From RGIG1995 sp045587445 (GTDB lineage Bacteria; Bacillota; Clostridia; Oscillospirales; CAG-272): DNA of 64,000 bases. Position 1 is the stretch's first letter; every line of letters begins with the position of its first letter. The notes below the pieces were generated by a model. That model was not told the DNA's origin and made no database searches. It was given only the letters and a program-made list of their open reading frames with translations. Both the position numbers and the translations under genes were made by a program. Positions 57,690 to 64,000 of the stretch are shown here, one piece after another. The stretch spans positions 8,866 through 72,865 of the forward strand of contig JAZNCH010000069.1 in the NCBI GenBank assembly GCA_045587445.1, written 5' to 3'.

Positions 57690-57870
57690 TTATTAGAAAA
57701 AATTTATTTGCCAAGGGACCTCAAAAGGCTGTTCCCTACAAATAATTAATAATATTGGTACAGACCAAAGAGGTAAGGTTTCTTTGCCTACTTTCTTTCC
57801 TTAAAAGAAAGCGAGGGGGCGTTTTTTCAAAAACGTTTCCCTATGGGTTTTAGGGTGAAACCCTAAATTG
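57690..57870. repeat. intergenic palindromic repeats
   Basis: Contains CCCTACAAATAATTAATAAT, GGTACAGACCAAAGAGG and the hairpin CTTTCTTTccttAAAAGAAAG (57792-57812), all shared with the gap at 11.5-11.7 kb, plus ACGTTTTT/AAAAACG-like and GGGTTTTAGGG/AAACCC hairpins. No gene seen. Confidence 0.7.
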
Positions 57871-57877
57871 CAATTAT

Positions 57878-58480
57878 TTATCCAATAAACATTTGTGTCC
57901 AATAATGACCGTTTGCGACGTATCCGACGCCTATTTGAGTAAAATTAGCGTTTAATATATTTGCTCTGTGGCCTGTTGAGTTCATCCAACCGTTAACGAC
58001 AGCCGACGGGGTAGTGTATCCCATAGCGATATTTTCGCCTGCGGTTTTATATGAAATATTAAAGGCTTTTATCATATCAAACGGTGAGCCGTAGGTGGGG
58101 CTTGTGTGGGAAAAGTATTTTTTATCCAACATATCTTGGGATTTATAACGAGCGACGCGAGATAACTGCCAGTTAACAGTAAGCGGTTTCAGTCCGTGAT
58201 TCTTTCTTATTTGATTGACAAGGTCAACGACCTCTTGCTCGTAACTTAATATTCCCGAATCGATTGACGGTACATTTATAATATCGCCTGGATATATCAA
58301 ATCGGGATTTTTTATTTGTGGGTTTGCGGAAATGATTTCCGAAAGACCTATTTGGTATTTTACAGCAATTTTCCATAGGCTGTCGCCCTTTACGACAGTA
58401 TATTGTGTTGCCGCTGCCGCAGAGACAGACAAGGATATAAATAATACCAAACAAATTATAAGACTGATTATTTTTTTCAT
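57878..58480 (-). CDS. secreted LysM-CAP domain protein (YkwD/SafA-like)
   Basis: 200 residues. Signal peptide (1-24, cleavage after SAAAA). One LysM peptidoglycan-binding repeat at about 25-72 (YTVVKGDSLWKIAVKYQIGL, PGDIINVP). CAP/SCP domain about 80-200 with GENIAMGYTTPSAVVNGWM and the HRANILNANFTQIGVGY motif. Such proteins bind the cell wall or spore coat; the enzymatic role of CAP domains in bacteria is unproven. It has its own transcript next to the polysaccharide locus, with a palindrome overlapping the ribosome binding site. Confidence 0.9.
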   Translation of the reverse strand: MKKIISLIICLVLFISLSVSAAAATQYTVVKGDSLWKIAVKYQIGLSEIISANPQIKNPDLIYPGDIINVPSIDSGILSYEQEVVDLVNQIRKNHGLKPLTVNWQLSRVARYKSQDMLDKKYFSHTSPTYGSPFDMIKAFNISYKTAGENIAMGYTTPSAVVNGWMNSTGHRANILNANFTQIGVGYVANGHYWTQMFIG

Positions 58481-58484
58481 TAAA

Positions 58485-58527
58485 ATACTCCTATTGTGTT
58501 TTTATTAGTATTTACACATAGGAGTAT
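58485..58527 (-). promoter_or_regulatory. inverted repeat covering -10 region and ribosome binding site of the LysM-CAP gene
   Basis: Arms ATACTCCTATTGTG (58485-58498) and CACATAGGAGTAT (58515-58527), one base inserted. The arm nearest the gene contains the Shine-Dalgarno (AGGAGT on the minus strand), the distal arm touches a TATAAT at 58526-58531. It could be an operator or, if transcription begins further upstream, an RNA hairpin masking the binding site. Confidence 0.4.
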
Positions 58528-58700
58528 TATAATATATAGATTATTTTGGAAAATATTTTTTAAAAAGATAAATAGTTTACTTGATTCTATAATTATAGTA
58601 ATTTGTATACAAAAAATATTGCTATTAAATTTTACATACTAAAAAAATGCAGTTATATTGTAATTCTTTCCCCCATGAAAGGAAAAGACAGTGTTTTTGC

Positions 58701-59810
58701 TTATTTGCTGAATTTTTCAATTATGGCATCGGTTATGCGTTTGCTTGCAAATCCGTCGCCATAGGGGTTTGATTCCTTACTCATTCGTTCATATTCAGCC
58801 TTATCTGTGAGGAGACGAAGTGTTTCGTTATAGATAACTTCACTATTCGTACCAACAAGTTTGAGAGTTCCCGCATCAATTCCTTCAGGTCTTTCAGTCG
58901 TATCTCTCAAAACAAGCACAGGCTTGCCTAAAGAGGGAGCTTCTTCTTGAATGCCGCCGCTATCGGTTAAAATGATGTGGGACATATTCTGGAAGTTGTG
59001 GAAATCAAATACCTCTAAGGGCTCAATAAGTTTTACTCTGTCGCATTCGCCGAAGATTTCGTCAGCAGTCTCGCGAACCAAAGGATTTTTGTGAATAGGA
59101 TATACAATCTTTATATCAGGAATTTCATCAAGCACTTTTCTGATTCCTTTGAAGATGTTTCTCATAGGTTCGCCTAAATTTTCGCGGCGATGAGCAGTGA
59201 GAAGAATCATTTTATAATCACCAACCCAATCTAAAACGGGGTGAGTGTAATTTTCATCAACAGTAGTACTCATAGCATCAATAGCGGTGTTACCTGTAAT
59301 ATAAATTTTGCTGGCGTCAATATTTTCCTTAAGCAGATTATTACGGCTCAACTGCGTGGGTGCAAAATACATATCTGTCATACAGTCTACCATCTGACGA
59401 TTCATTTCTTCGGGGTAGGGAGAATATTTATTATAAGTACGAAGACCTGCTTCTACATGACCGATAGCAATTTGATTATAAAAAGCGGCAAGAGCACTTG
59501 CAAAGGTTGTTGAAGTATCGCCATGCACTAAAACTATATCGGGTTTTGATTCCTTTAAAACCTTGTCAACACCGGATAAAGCTCCGTTTGTAATGTCAAT
59601 AAGAGTTTGCCCTTGTTTCATAATATTTAAATCATAATCGGGCTTGATATTAAATGTTTCAAGGACTTGGTCAAGCATTTCTCTGTGTTGTGCGGTAACA
59701 CAAACGATACTTTCTATTTCTTCGCGGCTTTCAAGTTCTTTTACAAGAGGAGCCATTTTTATAGCTTCAGGTCTTGTGCCGAAAATACTCATAACCTTTA
59801 TTTTTTTCAT
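58701..59810 (-). CDS. wecB: UDP-N-acetylglucosamine 2-epimerase, non-hydrolysing
   Basis: 369 residues, full length. Signatures FGTRPEAIKMAPL, VTAQHREMLDQVL, LVHGDTSTTFASALAAF, HVEAGLRTYNKYSPYPEE and TDSGGIQEEAPSLGKPVLVL with RDTTERPEG. It converts UDP-GlcNAc to UDP-ManNAc, the substrate used by TagA-type enzymes; the tagA gene is immediately upstream in the same direction (30-base gap). Confidence 0.96.
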   Translation of the reverse strand: MKKIKVMSIFGTRPEAIKMAPLVKELESREEIESIVCVTAQHREMLDQVLETFNIKPDYDLNIMKQGQTLIDITNGALSGVDKVLKESKPDIVLVHGDTSTTFASALAAFYNQIAIGHVEAGLRTYNKYSPYPEEMNRQMVDCMTDMYFAPTQLSRNNLLKENIDASKIYITGNTAIDAMSTTVDENYTHPVLDWVGDYKMILLTAHRRENLGEPMRNIFKGIRKVLDEIPDIKIVYPIHKNPLVRETADEIFGECDRVKLIEPLEVFDFHNFQNMSHIILTDSGGIQEEAPSLGKPVLVLRDTTERPEGIDAGTLKLVGTNSEVIYNETLRLLTDKAEYERMSKESNPYGDGFASKRITDAIIEKFSK

Positions 59811-59840
59811 CTTATTAACCCTTTCAGCAAGTTCGTTTTA

Positions 59841-60554
59841 TTATTTCAGTTCCTTTTTCAAATCAATAAAGAACTTAACGTTGTTATTTACAAAACGCTT
59901 GATTCGTTTAGGCTCTTTTGCAATTCTGTAAAGCCACTCGATATTGTGATTAATAAAAAACTGAGGAGCACGCTTTTTAGTGCCGCTGAGTACATCAAAG
60001 CTTCCGCCAACACCTACAAATATACCTTTTTCAAAATCACCAAGATGCTTATAAATAAGTTTTTCTTGAGCAGGCATACCTAATGCAACAAGAACAATAT
60101 CGGGAGCTGCCTTTTTAATTTCTTCAAAGGTTGAATCTTTATCTGAAACATAACCATTTTCTGCGCCTGCAATTCTAAGGTTGGGATATTTTTCTTTTAA
60201 AATTACAAGCATAGCATCGATAACCTCTTGTTTTGAACCGAAGAGATAAACCGAAGCCGATAATTCATTGCCGTATTCAAAAAGCTTTTGAGCAATATCA
60301 ACACCGGGAATTCTTTCGGGCAGATTAATTCCCACCATATTAGAGCCTTTTATAATTCCTATGCCGTCAGCTACAATAGTTGTTTTTTCATCCATAAGAA
60401 GAGTGTTAACTTCATTATCTTTTCTGCCAAACATAAATGCTTCGGGATTTGCGGTTACAACAAATTTTTTTTCATTATTGTTAAGTGCATTTTTGAGAAT
60501 TGAAAAAAAACTTTCGGCATTTCCCTTGTAAAGTCTGTTAAAATATTCTTTCAT
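59841..60554 (-). CDS. tagA: WecG/TagA/CpsF-family glycosyltransferase
   Basis: 237 residues. Family signatures: KKFVVTANPEAFMFGRKD, DGIGIIKGSNMVGINLPERI, VLVALGMPAQEKLIYKH and FVGVGGSFDVLSGTKKRAP. The group transfers ManNAc or ManNAcA from the UDP sugar to a polyprenyl-linked acceptor. The neighbouring epimerase would supply the donor. A truncated relative lies at 13058-13261. It lies 17 bases downstream of the GT4 gene. Confidence 0.93.
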   Translation of the reverse strand: MKEYFNRLYKGNAESFFSILKNALNNNEKKFVVTANPEAFMFGRKDNEVNTLLMDEKTTIVADGIGIIKGSNMVGINLPERIPGVDIAQKLFEYGNELSASVYLFGSKQEVIDAMLVILKEKYPNLRIAGAENGYVSDKDSTFEEIKKAAPDIVLVALGMPAQEKLIYKHLGDFEKGIFVGVGGSFDVLSGTKKRAPQFFINHNIEWLYRIAKEPKRIKRFVNNNVKFFIDLKKELK

Positions 60555-60571
60555 TTTTTAACCTCTAATGA

Positions 60572-61720
60572 TTAAATTTCTCTATTGAAAAGTGAAATCC
60601 ATTTTTTTGCGATTTTTTCTTCGGTAAAATTTGTAGCTCTTTCGAGAGCCCTTTTGCTGTAAGATAATCTCAATTCGCTGTCTTTTATAAGCTTACACAA
60701 AGCAATTTCAAAATCGTTTATATTGCCGTCCTCTACAAGAATACCGTTTTCATTATTGTTAATAATCGCTCTTGGACCGACTCTTACGTCAAATGCAACG
60801 GTAGGTAAACCACACGCCATAGCTTCAATCAGAACAAAGGGAAAACCTTCCGAGAGAGAGGTCATAGCATAAATTGACGCTTTTTTCATAGTTGACATAA
60901 CATCTTCGTGGGAAAGAGCACCCATAAAATCAACCGATTTATCTATACCTAACGTTTTTGAAAGATCAATCAGATTTTGTTTTTCTTCTCCGTCGCCAAT
61001 AATAAGCAGTTTCCAGTCGGGGTGCTTTTCAGAAACAGTTTTCCAAATTGCAAGCAGACGGTCAAAACCTTTTACGGGATGCAAACGCCCTACGGCTACA
61101 ACAGATTTTTCCTTGTTTTCAATATCGACATCTGAATATAGACTTTCGAGAAAATTCTCCATTGTAACACAGCGAGTACGTTCGTTTATTCCTTTCAGCA
61201 TTTCACTTACTTCAGTGGTAAGAGTATCTGTTAGAAGGGCAAAATAATCTATATTGTTATAACGTGTTTTTATATCCTTCAAAAGCTTTTGGTTAAAGTG
61301 ATGGTCGTGGTGAAGCTGTGCTATTTTCAACACGTTTTCATTGCCGTATTTAGACAACAAAACAGAATGCTCATTTCTTGTAGATATAATAATACCGTTA
61401 TCAATCTGCTTAATTCTTTTAATGAGGGTGGATTTTTTTAGGCTTAAAACTTTCAGAGAATATAATCCTTCTTTTATAATTAAAAAAGGATTTTCCTTTT
61501 TTAATGCGTTTAGAAATTCTGTTTTGTTTGGACGTACTTCTGTAAGGTATTCAATTTTTACCTCGGGAGAAATGTTGTATACAGGTTTGCCGAGGTTATA
61601 AATAGATAAAATAGTAACTTCATATCCTTTTTTGACAAAAGCGTTACTCATAAGAGAGATTGCCATTTCGACTCCGCCGTGCGCTAAATGAAGGGCGGTT
61701 ATATATATTTTTTTATCCAT
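60572..61720 (-). CDS. GT4-family glycosyltransferase
   Basis: 382 residues from ATG 61720 (GGTGA upstream; an earlier ATG 21 bases 5' has no site). GT-B fold: N-terminal HLAHGGVEMAIS acceptor loop and C-terminal VVAVGRLHPVKGFDRLLAIW, LLIGDGEEKQNL, and SLSEGFPFVLIEAMACGLP, the EX7E nucleotide-sugar motif. It adds a sugar to the growing surface polysaccharide; sugar and linkage unknown. Confidence 0.92.
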   Translation of the reverse strand: MDKKIYITALHLAHGGVEMAISLMSNAFVKKGYEVTILSIYNLGKPVYNISPEVKIEYLTEVRPNKTEFLNALKKENPFLIIKEGLYSLKVLSLKKSTLIKRIKQIDNGIIISTRNEHSVLLSKYGNENVLKIAQLHHDHHFNQKLLKDIKTRYNNIDYFALLTDTLTTEVSEMLKGINERTRCVTMENFLESLYSDVDIENKEKSVVAVGRLHPVKGFDRLLAIWKTVSEKHPDWKLLIIGDGEEKQNLIDLSKTLGIDKSVDFMGALSHEDVMSTMKKASIYAMTSLSEGFPFVLIEAMACGLPTVAFDVRVGPRAIINNNENGILVEDGNINDFEIALCKLIKDSELRLSYSKRALERATNFTEEKIAKKWISLFNREI

Positions 61721-61777
61721 TATTTCACCGTTACTGTTCAATATGTTTTTAAGTAAAATATACTTTTGATTCAGAGC

Positions 61778-62833
61778 TTAAAAAACCTCACTTTGATTGT
61801 GTTCCAGCTCATAAGGAAAATCATACAAATATTTTTCAAGCTCTTTTGCGATATAATCACATTCTGGGATGTATTTTGGATCTTTTAAAAACATTTGTGT
61901 GTTATAAATTGATTTGTCAGGCTGAAAGTGTGTTTTAGGTGAGGTATGTCTTTTTTTATCCCAACCCAATATATCAAAAATTTTATTTACCGTTTTATCA
62001 TAATTGTAGATAAAATCTTCGAATTTAAATCTGTGTATTCTGTCGCTGTTAGCTTCTTTTTCAATATTTCTCAAACGGCTGTAGTATTTGCAAAATTCTT
62101 TTACGTCCGTGGGATATGGGACTACACCGCCATTTTTAGCCCAATAGTATTTGTTGCTGATAAAAATGTCGCGGGGGTCGCGTTCAACAACAAATACATA
62201 AGCATCGTCATCAAAGTATTTTTCAAATCTAAAAAGGTTAAATGGAAGTAACAGTTGGTCGAAAAGAATGCTTTTTTCCGAATAACCTGCCATATTAATT
62301 AGTTTATATATATATGCTTTAGAAGCCGAATAAAATTCTTCGGGAGTTGCAAAAGAAAGCATCATTGGTGAATAAGCCAATACTTTTTTGGGGGTGTATT
62401 TATTAAATGTGAGTAACTTTAGAGCGCGATTAAAGCAGAGTTTAAAAAACATTTTGAAGTTGGTATTTTCTTGATGATACCAATAAAACTCGCTTTTAAT
62501 TTCAGTCAAACTATCTATGTATTCTTTTGTAGCCTTTAAAAAATCTTTGCCAATGTTTTCTTTGTAGTGGCCTACCCACCAATACTTTTTGTTATATAAC
62601 TGGTTCATTGTTGATTCAAAGGAGTGCAAGGCTTCATCGCTGCGAACCGCATTATTACCTATCAATAGTTTGTCCTCTAAATCAAAAACACCATTCGGAC
62701 AATGCAAAAAAACGTATTCAAAGGTTCCGCGACTTACGTCTACGTCGTCAATCTCACTCATAAGGTCTGTTATTACAGAGGAGCCTGAACCCATATATCC
62801 GGTAGGAATTATAATTCTTTTAGAATCTAACAT
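61778..62833 (-). CDS. sulfotransferase-like P-loop protein in the polysaccharide locus
   Basis: 351 residues from ATG 62833 (GTGGTGA upstream). It opens with RIIIPTGYMGSGSSVITDLM, a P-loop resembling the PAPS 5'-phosphosulfate site, and has VFVVERDPRDIFISNKYYW at about 215-235, the 3'-phosphate loop of sulfotransferases (RDPRD..S). HRFKFEDFIYNYDKTV and ILGWD near the C-terminus are also typical. It would sulfate a sugar or lipid of the capsule, but a kinase-like role of the P-loop is not excluded. Low-GC and flanked by glycosyltransferases in one operon. Confidence 0.65.
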   Translation of the reverse strand: MLDSKRIIIPTGYMGSGSSVITDLMSEIDDVDVSRGTFEYVFLHCPNGVFDLEDKLLIGNNAVRSDEALHSFESTMNQLYNKKYWWVGHYKENIGKDFLKATKEYIDSLTEIKSEFYWYHQENTNFKMFFKLCFNRALKLLTFNKYTPKKVLAYSPMMLSFATPEEFYSASKAYIYKLINMAGYSEKSILFDQLLLPFNLFRFEKYFDDDAYVFVVERDPRDIFISNKYYWAKNGGVVPYPTDVKEFCKYYSRLRNIEKEANSDRIHRFKFEDFIYNYDKTVNKIFDILGWDKKRHTSPKTHFQPDKSIYNTQMFLKDPKYIPECDYIAKELEKYLYDFPYELEHNQSEVF

Positions 62834-62852
62834 TGTATTCACCACAGTATAT

Positions 62853-63827
62853 TCATTTAATTTTATTTTTAATTTTCATACACAAGGTTGTAAGGAAATA
62901 TAATTTGTTTTTGTTAAATTTCAAAATAAGTCGTTTATTTGAATCAAGTGTGGGAATATACTTGTTTTGATATAGATTGTCAAAGTTTAAAATATATTCT
63001 TCCATTTTTTTTATGACTTCATGTTTGTCTTTGCTGTTAGAAAGTAAAACTCGGGTTATCGCAGCAATTGAAATATGTTGAATAACCAAAAAATCAATTT
63101 CTTCTTTAAAGCTGTTGTATACATTATTTTGCTTAAAATAGTCAATAAGATCTTCCAATGCAGTGATTATTTCTAAATTGCGTATGGCTTTGGAGTTATT
63201 CATAATAGAACCGGCTCTTTGGACATAGAAAAATAGTGTATCATCTATAAAAGTAATTTTATCAGCTTTCAAATAAAGTTTTGGGGTTAATCTTAAATCT
63301 TCATACCATTCCCTTGAAACGTAGGATAGGTCTTCAAAAAAAGATTTGCGATACATTTTTGCCCAAGCACAAAGTCTGTCTAATAGGATTTGGGGTGATT
63401 TATATACTGATGTGGTTTCATTGCTTAAACTGTTTTTTGAATATCTGATAGGCGTACCGTTTTCATCAACGTCGCAAATATTACAAACAACAATATCGCT
63501 ATTATTGTTTTGAGCAGCATTGACAAACTTTTCCAAGCAGTCTGTTGCAATATAATCATCACTGTCCAAAAACATAACGTAATCTCCGGTAGCCCTTGTC
63601 AAACCGAAGTTTCTTGCTCCGCCAAGACCACTATTTTCTATTTTATAGGTAACAAAATTATCGTTGCGTGCAACGTACTCATCAATAATTTTATATGAAT
63701 TATCAGTGCTTCCGTCGTTAATTATAATAACTTCGGCATCTTTGCAGGTTTGTTGTTCAACGGATTTTAGACATCTGTCTAAATAATTTTCAACGTTATA
63801 TACGGGGATTATTAAGCTAACTTTCAT
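62853..63827 (-). CDS. GT2-family glycosyltransferase
   Basis: 324 residues. GT-A fold start VSLIIPVYNVENYLDRCL, VIIINDGSTDNS, GGARNFGLTRATGDYVMFLD with the DXD motif SDD, and a C-terminal helical tail. It transfers a sugar from a UDP or dTDP donor in surface polysaccharide synthesis. It lies between the flippase-like gene and the sulfotransferase-like gene. Confidence 0.93.
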   Translation of the reverse strand: MKVSLIIPVYNVENYLDRCLKSVEQQTCKDAEVIIINDGSTDNSYKIIDEYVARNDNFVTYKIENSGLGGARNFGLTRATGDYVMFLDSDDYIATDCLEKFVNAAQNNNSDIVVCNICDVDENGTPIRYSKNSLSNETTSVYKSPQILLDRLCAWAKMYRKSFFEDLSYVSREWYEDLRLTPKLYLKADKITFIDDTLFFYVQRAGSIMNNSKAIRNLEIITALEDLIDYFKQNNVYNSFKEEIDFLVIQHISIAAITRVLLSNSKDKHEVIKKMEEYILNFDNLYQNKYIPTLDSNKRLILKFNKNKLYFLTTLCMKIKNKIK

Positions 63828-63842
63828 ATAATTTATCCTTCT

Positions 63843-64000
63843 TTACTTAAATTTTTTTAAAACAGCAATTATTTTGTCGTATATCAAGAAAAACGTTTCG
63901 TTTTTGGTTACTATTGCAATAATAAAGTAAACAGCCATTCCTCCGCAAAGCTCAAGTATTAATTTCAATACAAGGTTTATTTCAAGTGTTGAAATAACAC
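63843..64000 (-). CDS. C-terminus of a probable polysaccharide flippase/membrane protein (5' end outside window)
   Basis: 52 codons to the stop at 63843-63845. The piece contains one transmembrane helix (GGMAVYFIIAIVT) followed by NETFFLIYDKIIAVLKKFK, the usual ending of Wzx/MATE-type polysaccharide exporters. Position next to glycosyltransferases supports a flippase, but too little is visible to be sure. Confidence 0.5.
   Translation of the reverse strand, partial: VISTLEINLVLKLILELCGGMAVYFIIAIVTKNETFFLIYDKIIAVLKKFK

Overview
The window looks like a chromosome segment of an AT-rich anaerobic Firmicute, most likely a gut-type Clostridia (Oscillospirales/Eubacteriales-like). The grounds are consensus sigma-A promoters, AGGAGG-type ribosome binding sites, a leucine T-box leader, ferredoxin-linked 2-oxoacid oxidoreductase, a K+-dependent membrane pyrophosphatase, IreB together with a PASTA kinase and PP2C phosphatase, YolD with a Y-family polymerase, and single-membrane surface proteins. 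No rRNA, CRISPR array, integrase or transposase gene is visible. The taxonomic call is inference from gene content.

Layout. 0-4.2 kb: end of an acyl-CoA synthetase, a nitrilase-family amidohydrolase, a P-loop ATPase and the four subunits of a branched-chain 2-oxoacid:ferredoxin oxidoreductase, probably one operon. 4.3-11.3 kb: single-gene units (DUF4282 membrane protein, lipoprotein, CPA2-type antiporter plus unknown protein, K+-dependent HppA). 11.3-18.1 kb: palindromic repeats, a polyprenyl-phosphate sugar transferase with a truncated tagA remnant upstream, Y-polymerase/YolD, lepA-hemW. 18.2-18.9 kb: a 514-bp non-coding repeat. 18.9-23.9 kb: a Leu T-box followed by a LeuA-like protein without catalytic residues, a TIM-barrel/acyl-CoA-ligase fusion and an amidohydrolase; this is the most unusual system here. 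24-26.3 kb: metA, a membrane protein and a degenerate response regulator. 26.6-32.9 kb: a DeoR regulator and a complete lipoate-dependent 2-oxoacid dehydrogenase complex with alpha and beta E1 fused. 33.3-37.2 kb: S1-domain protein, IreB, RibF and a degenerate DD-carboxypeptidase homologue. 37.3-37.8 kb: a second, inverted 514-bp copy of the repeat.

38-46.9 kb: YfbR, RlmN, PP2C phosphatase and PASTA kinase, then CoaW, a DivIVA-like coiled coil, fumarase beta subunit, an XRE-TPR regulator and a duplicated-domain lipoprotein. 46.9-57 kb: DUF421/DUF4363, tRNA-Lys with an acceptor-stem mismatch, a four-helix-bundle protein, a Nudix hydrolase, NAD(P)H-hydrate dehydratase, an Lhr-like helicase, a deacetylase-like protein, hisS and aspS. 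57.1-57.7 kb: divergent AbrB-like/XRE pair. 57.9-64 kb: a LysM-CAP secreted protein and the end of a surface polysaccharide locus (UDP-GlcNAc 2-epimerase, TagA, GT4, sulfotransferase-like, GT2, probable flippase).

Links between regions: IreB (36 kb) is a known phosphosubstrate of PASTA kinases in enterococci and the kinase/phosphatase pair lies at 40 kb. The tagA remnant at 13 kb is a second copy of the type of gene intact at 60 kb. Two repeat families recur between operons: a 514-bp element with about 66-bp terminal inverted repeats, and a short palindrome with an ACTTTTTnnAAAAAGT-like core found in at least five gaps. Domain and family calls come from reading motifs; no database search was run.
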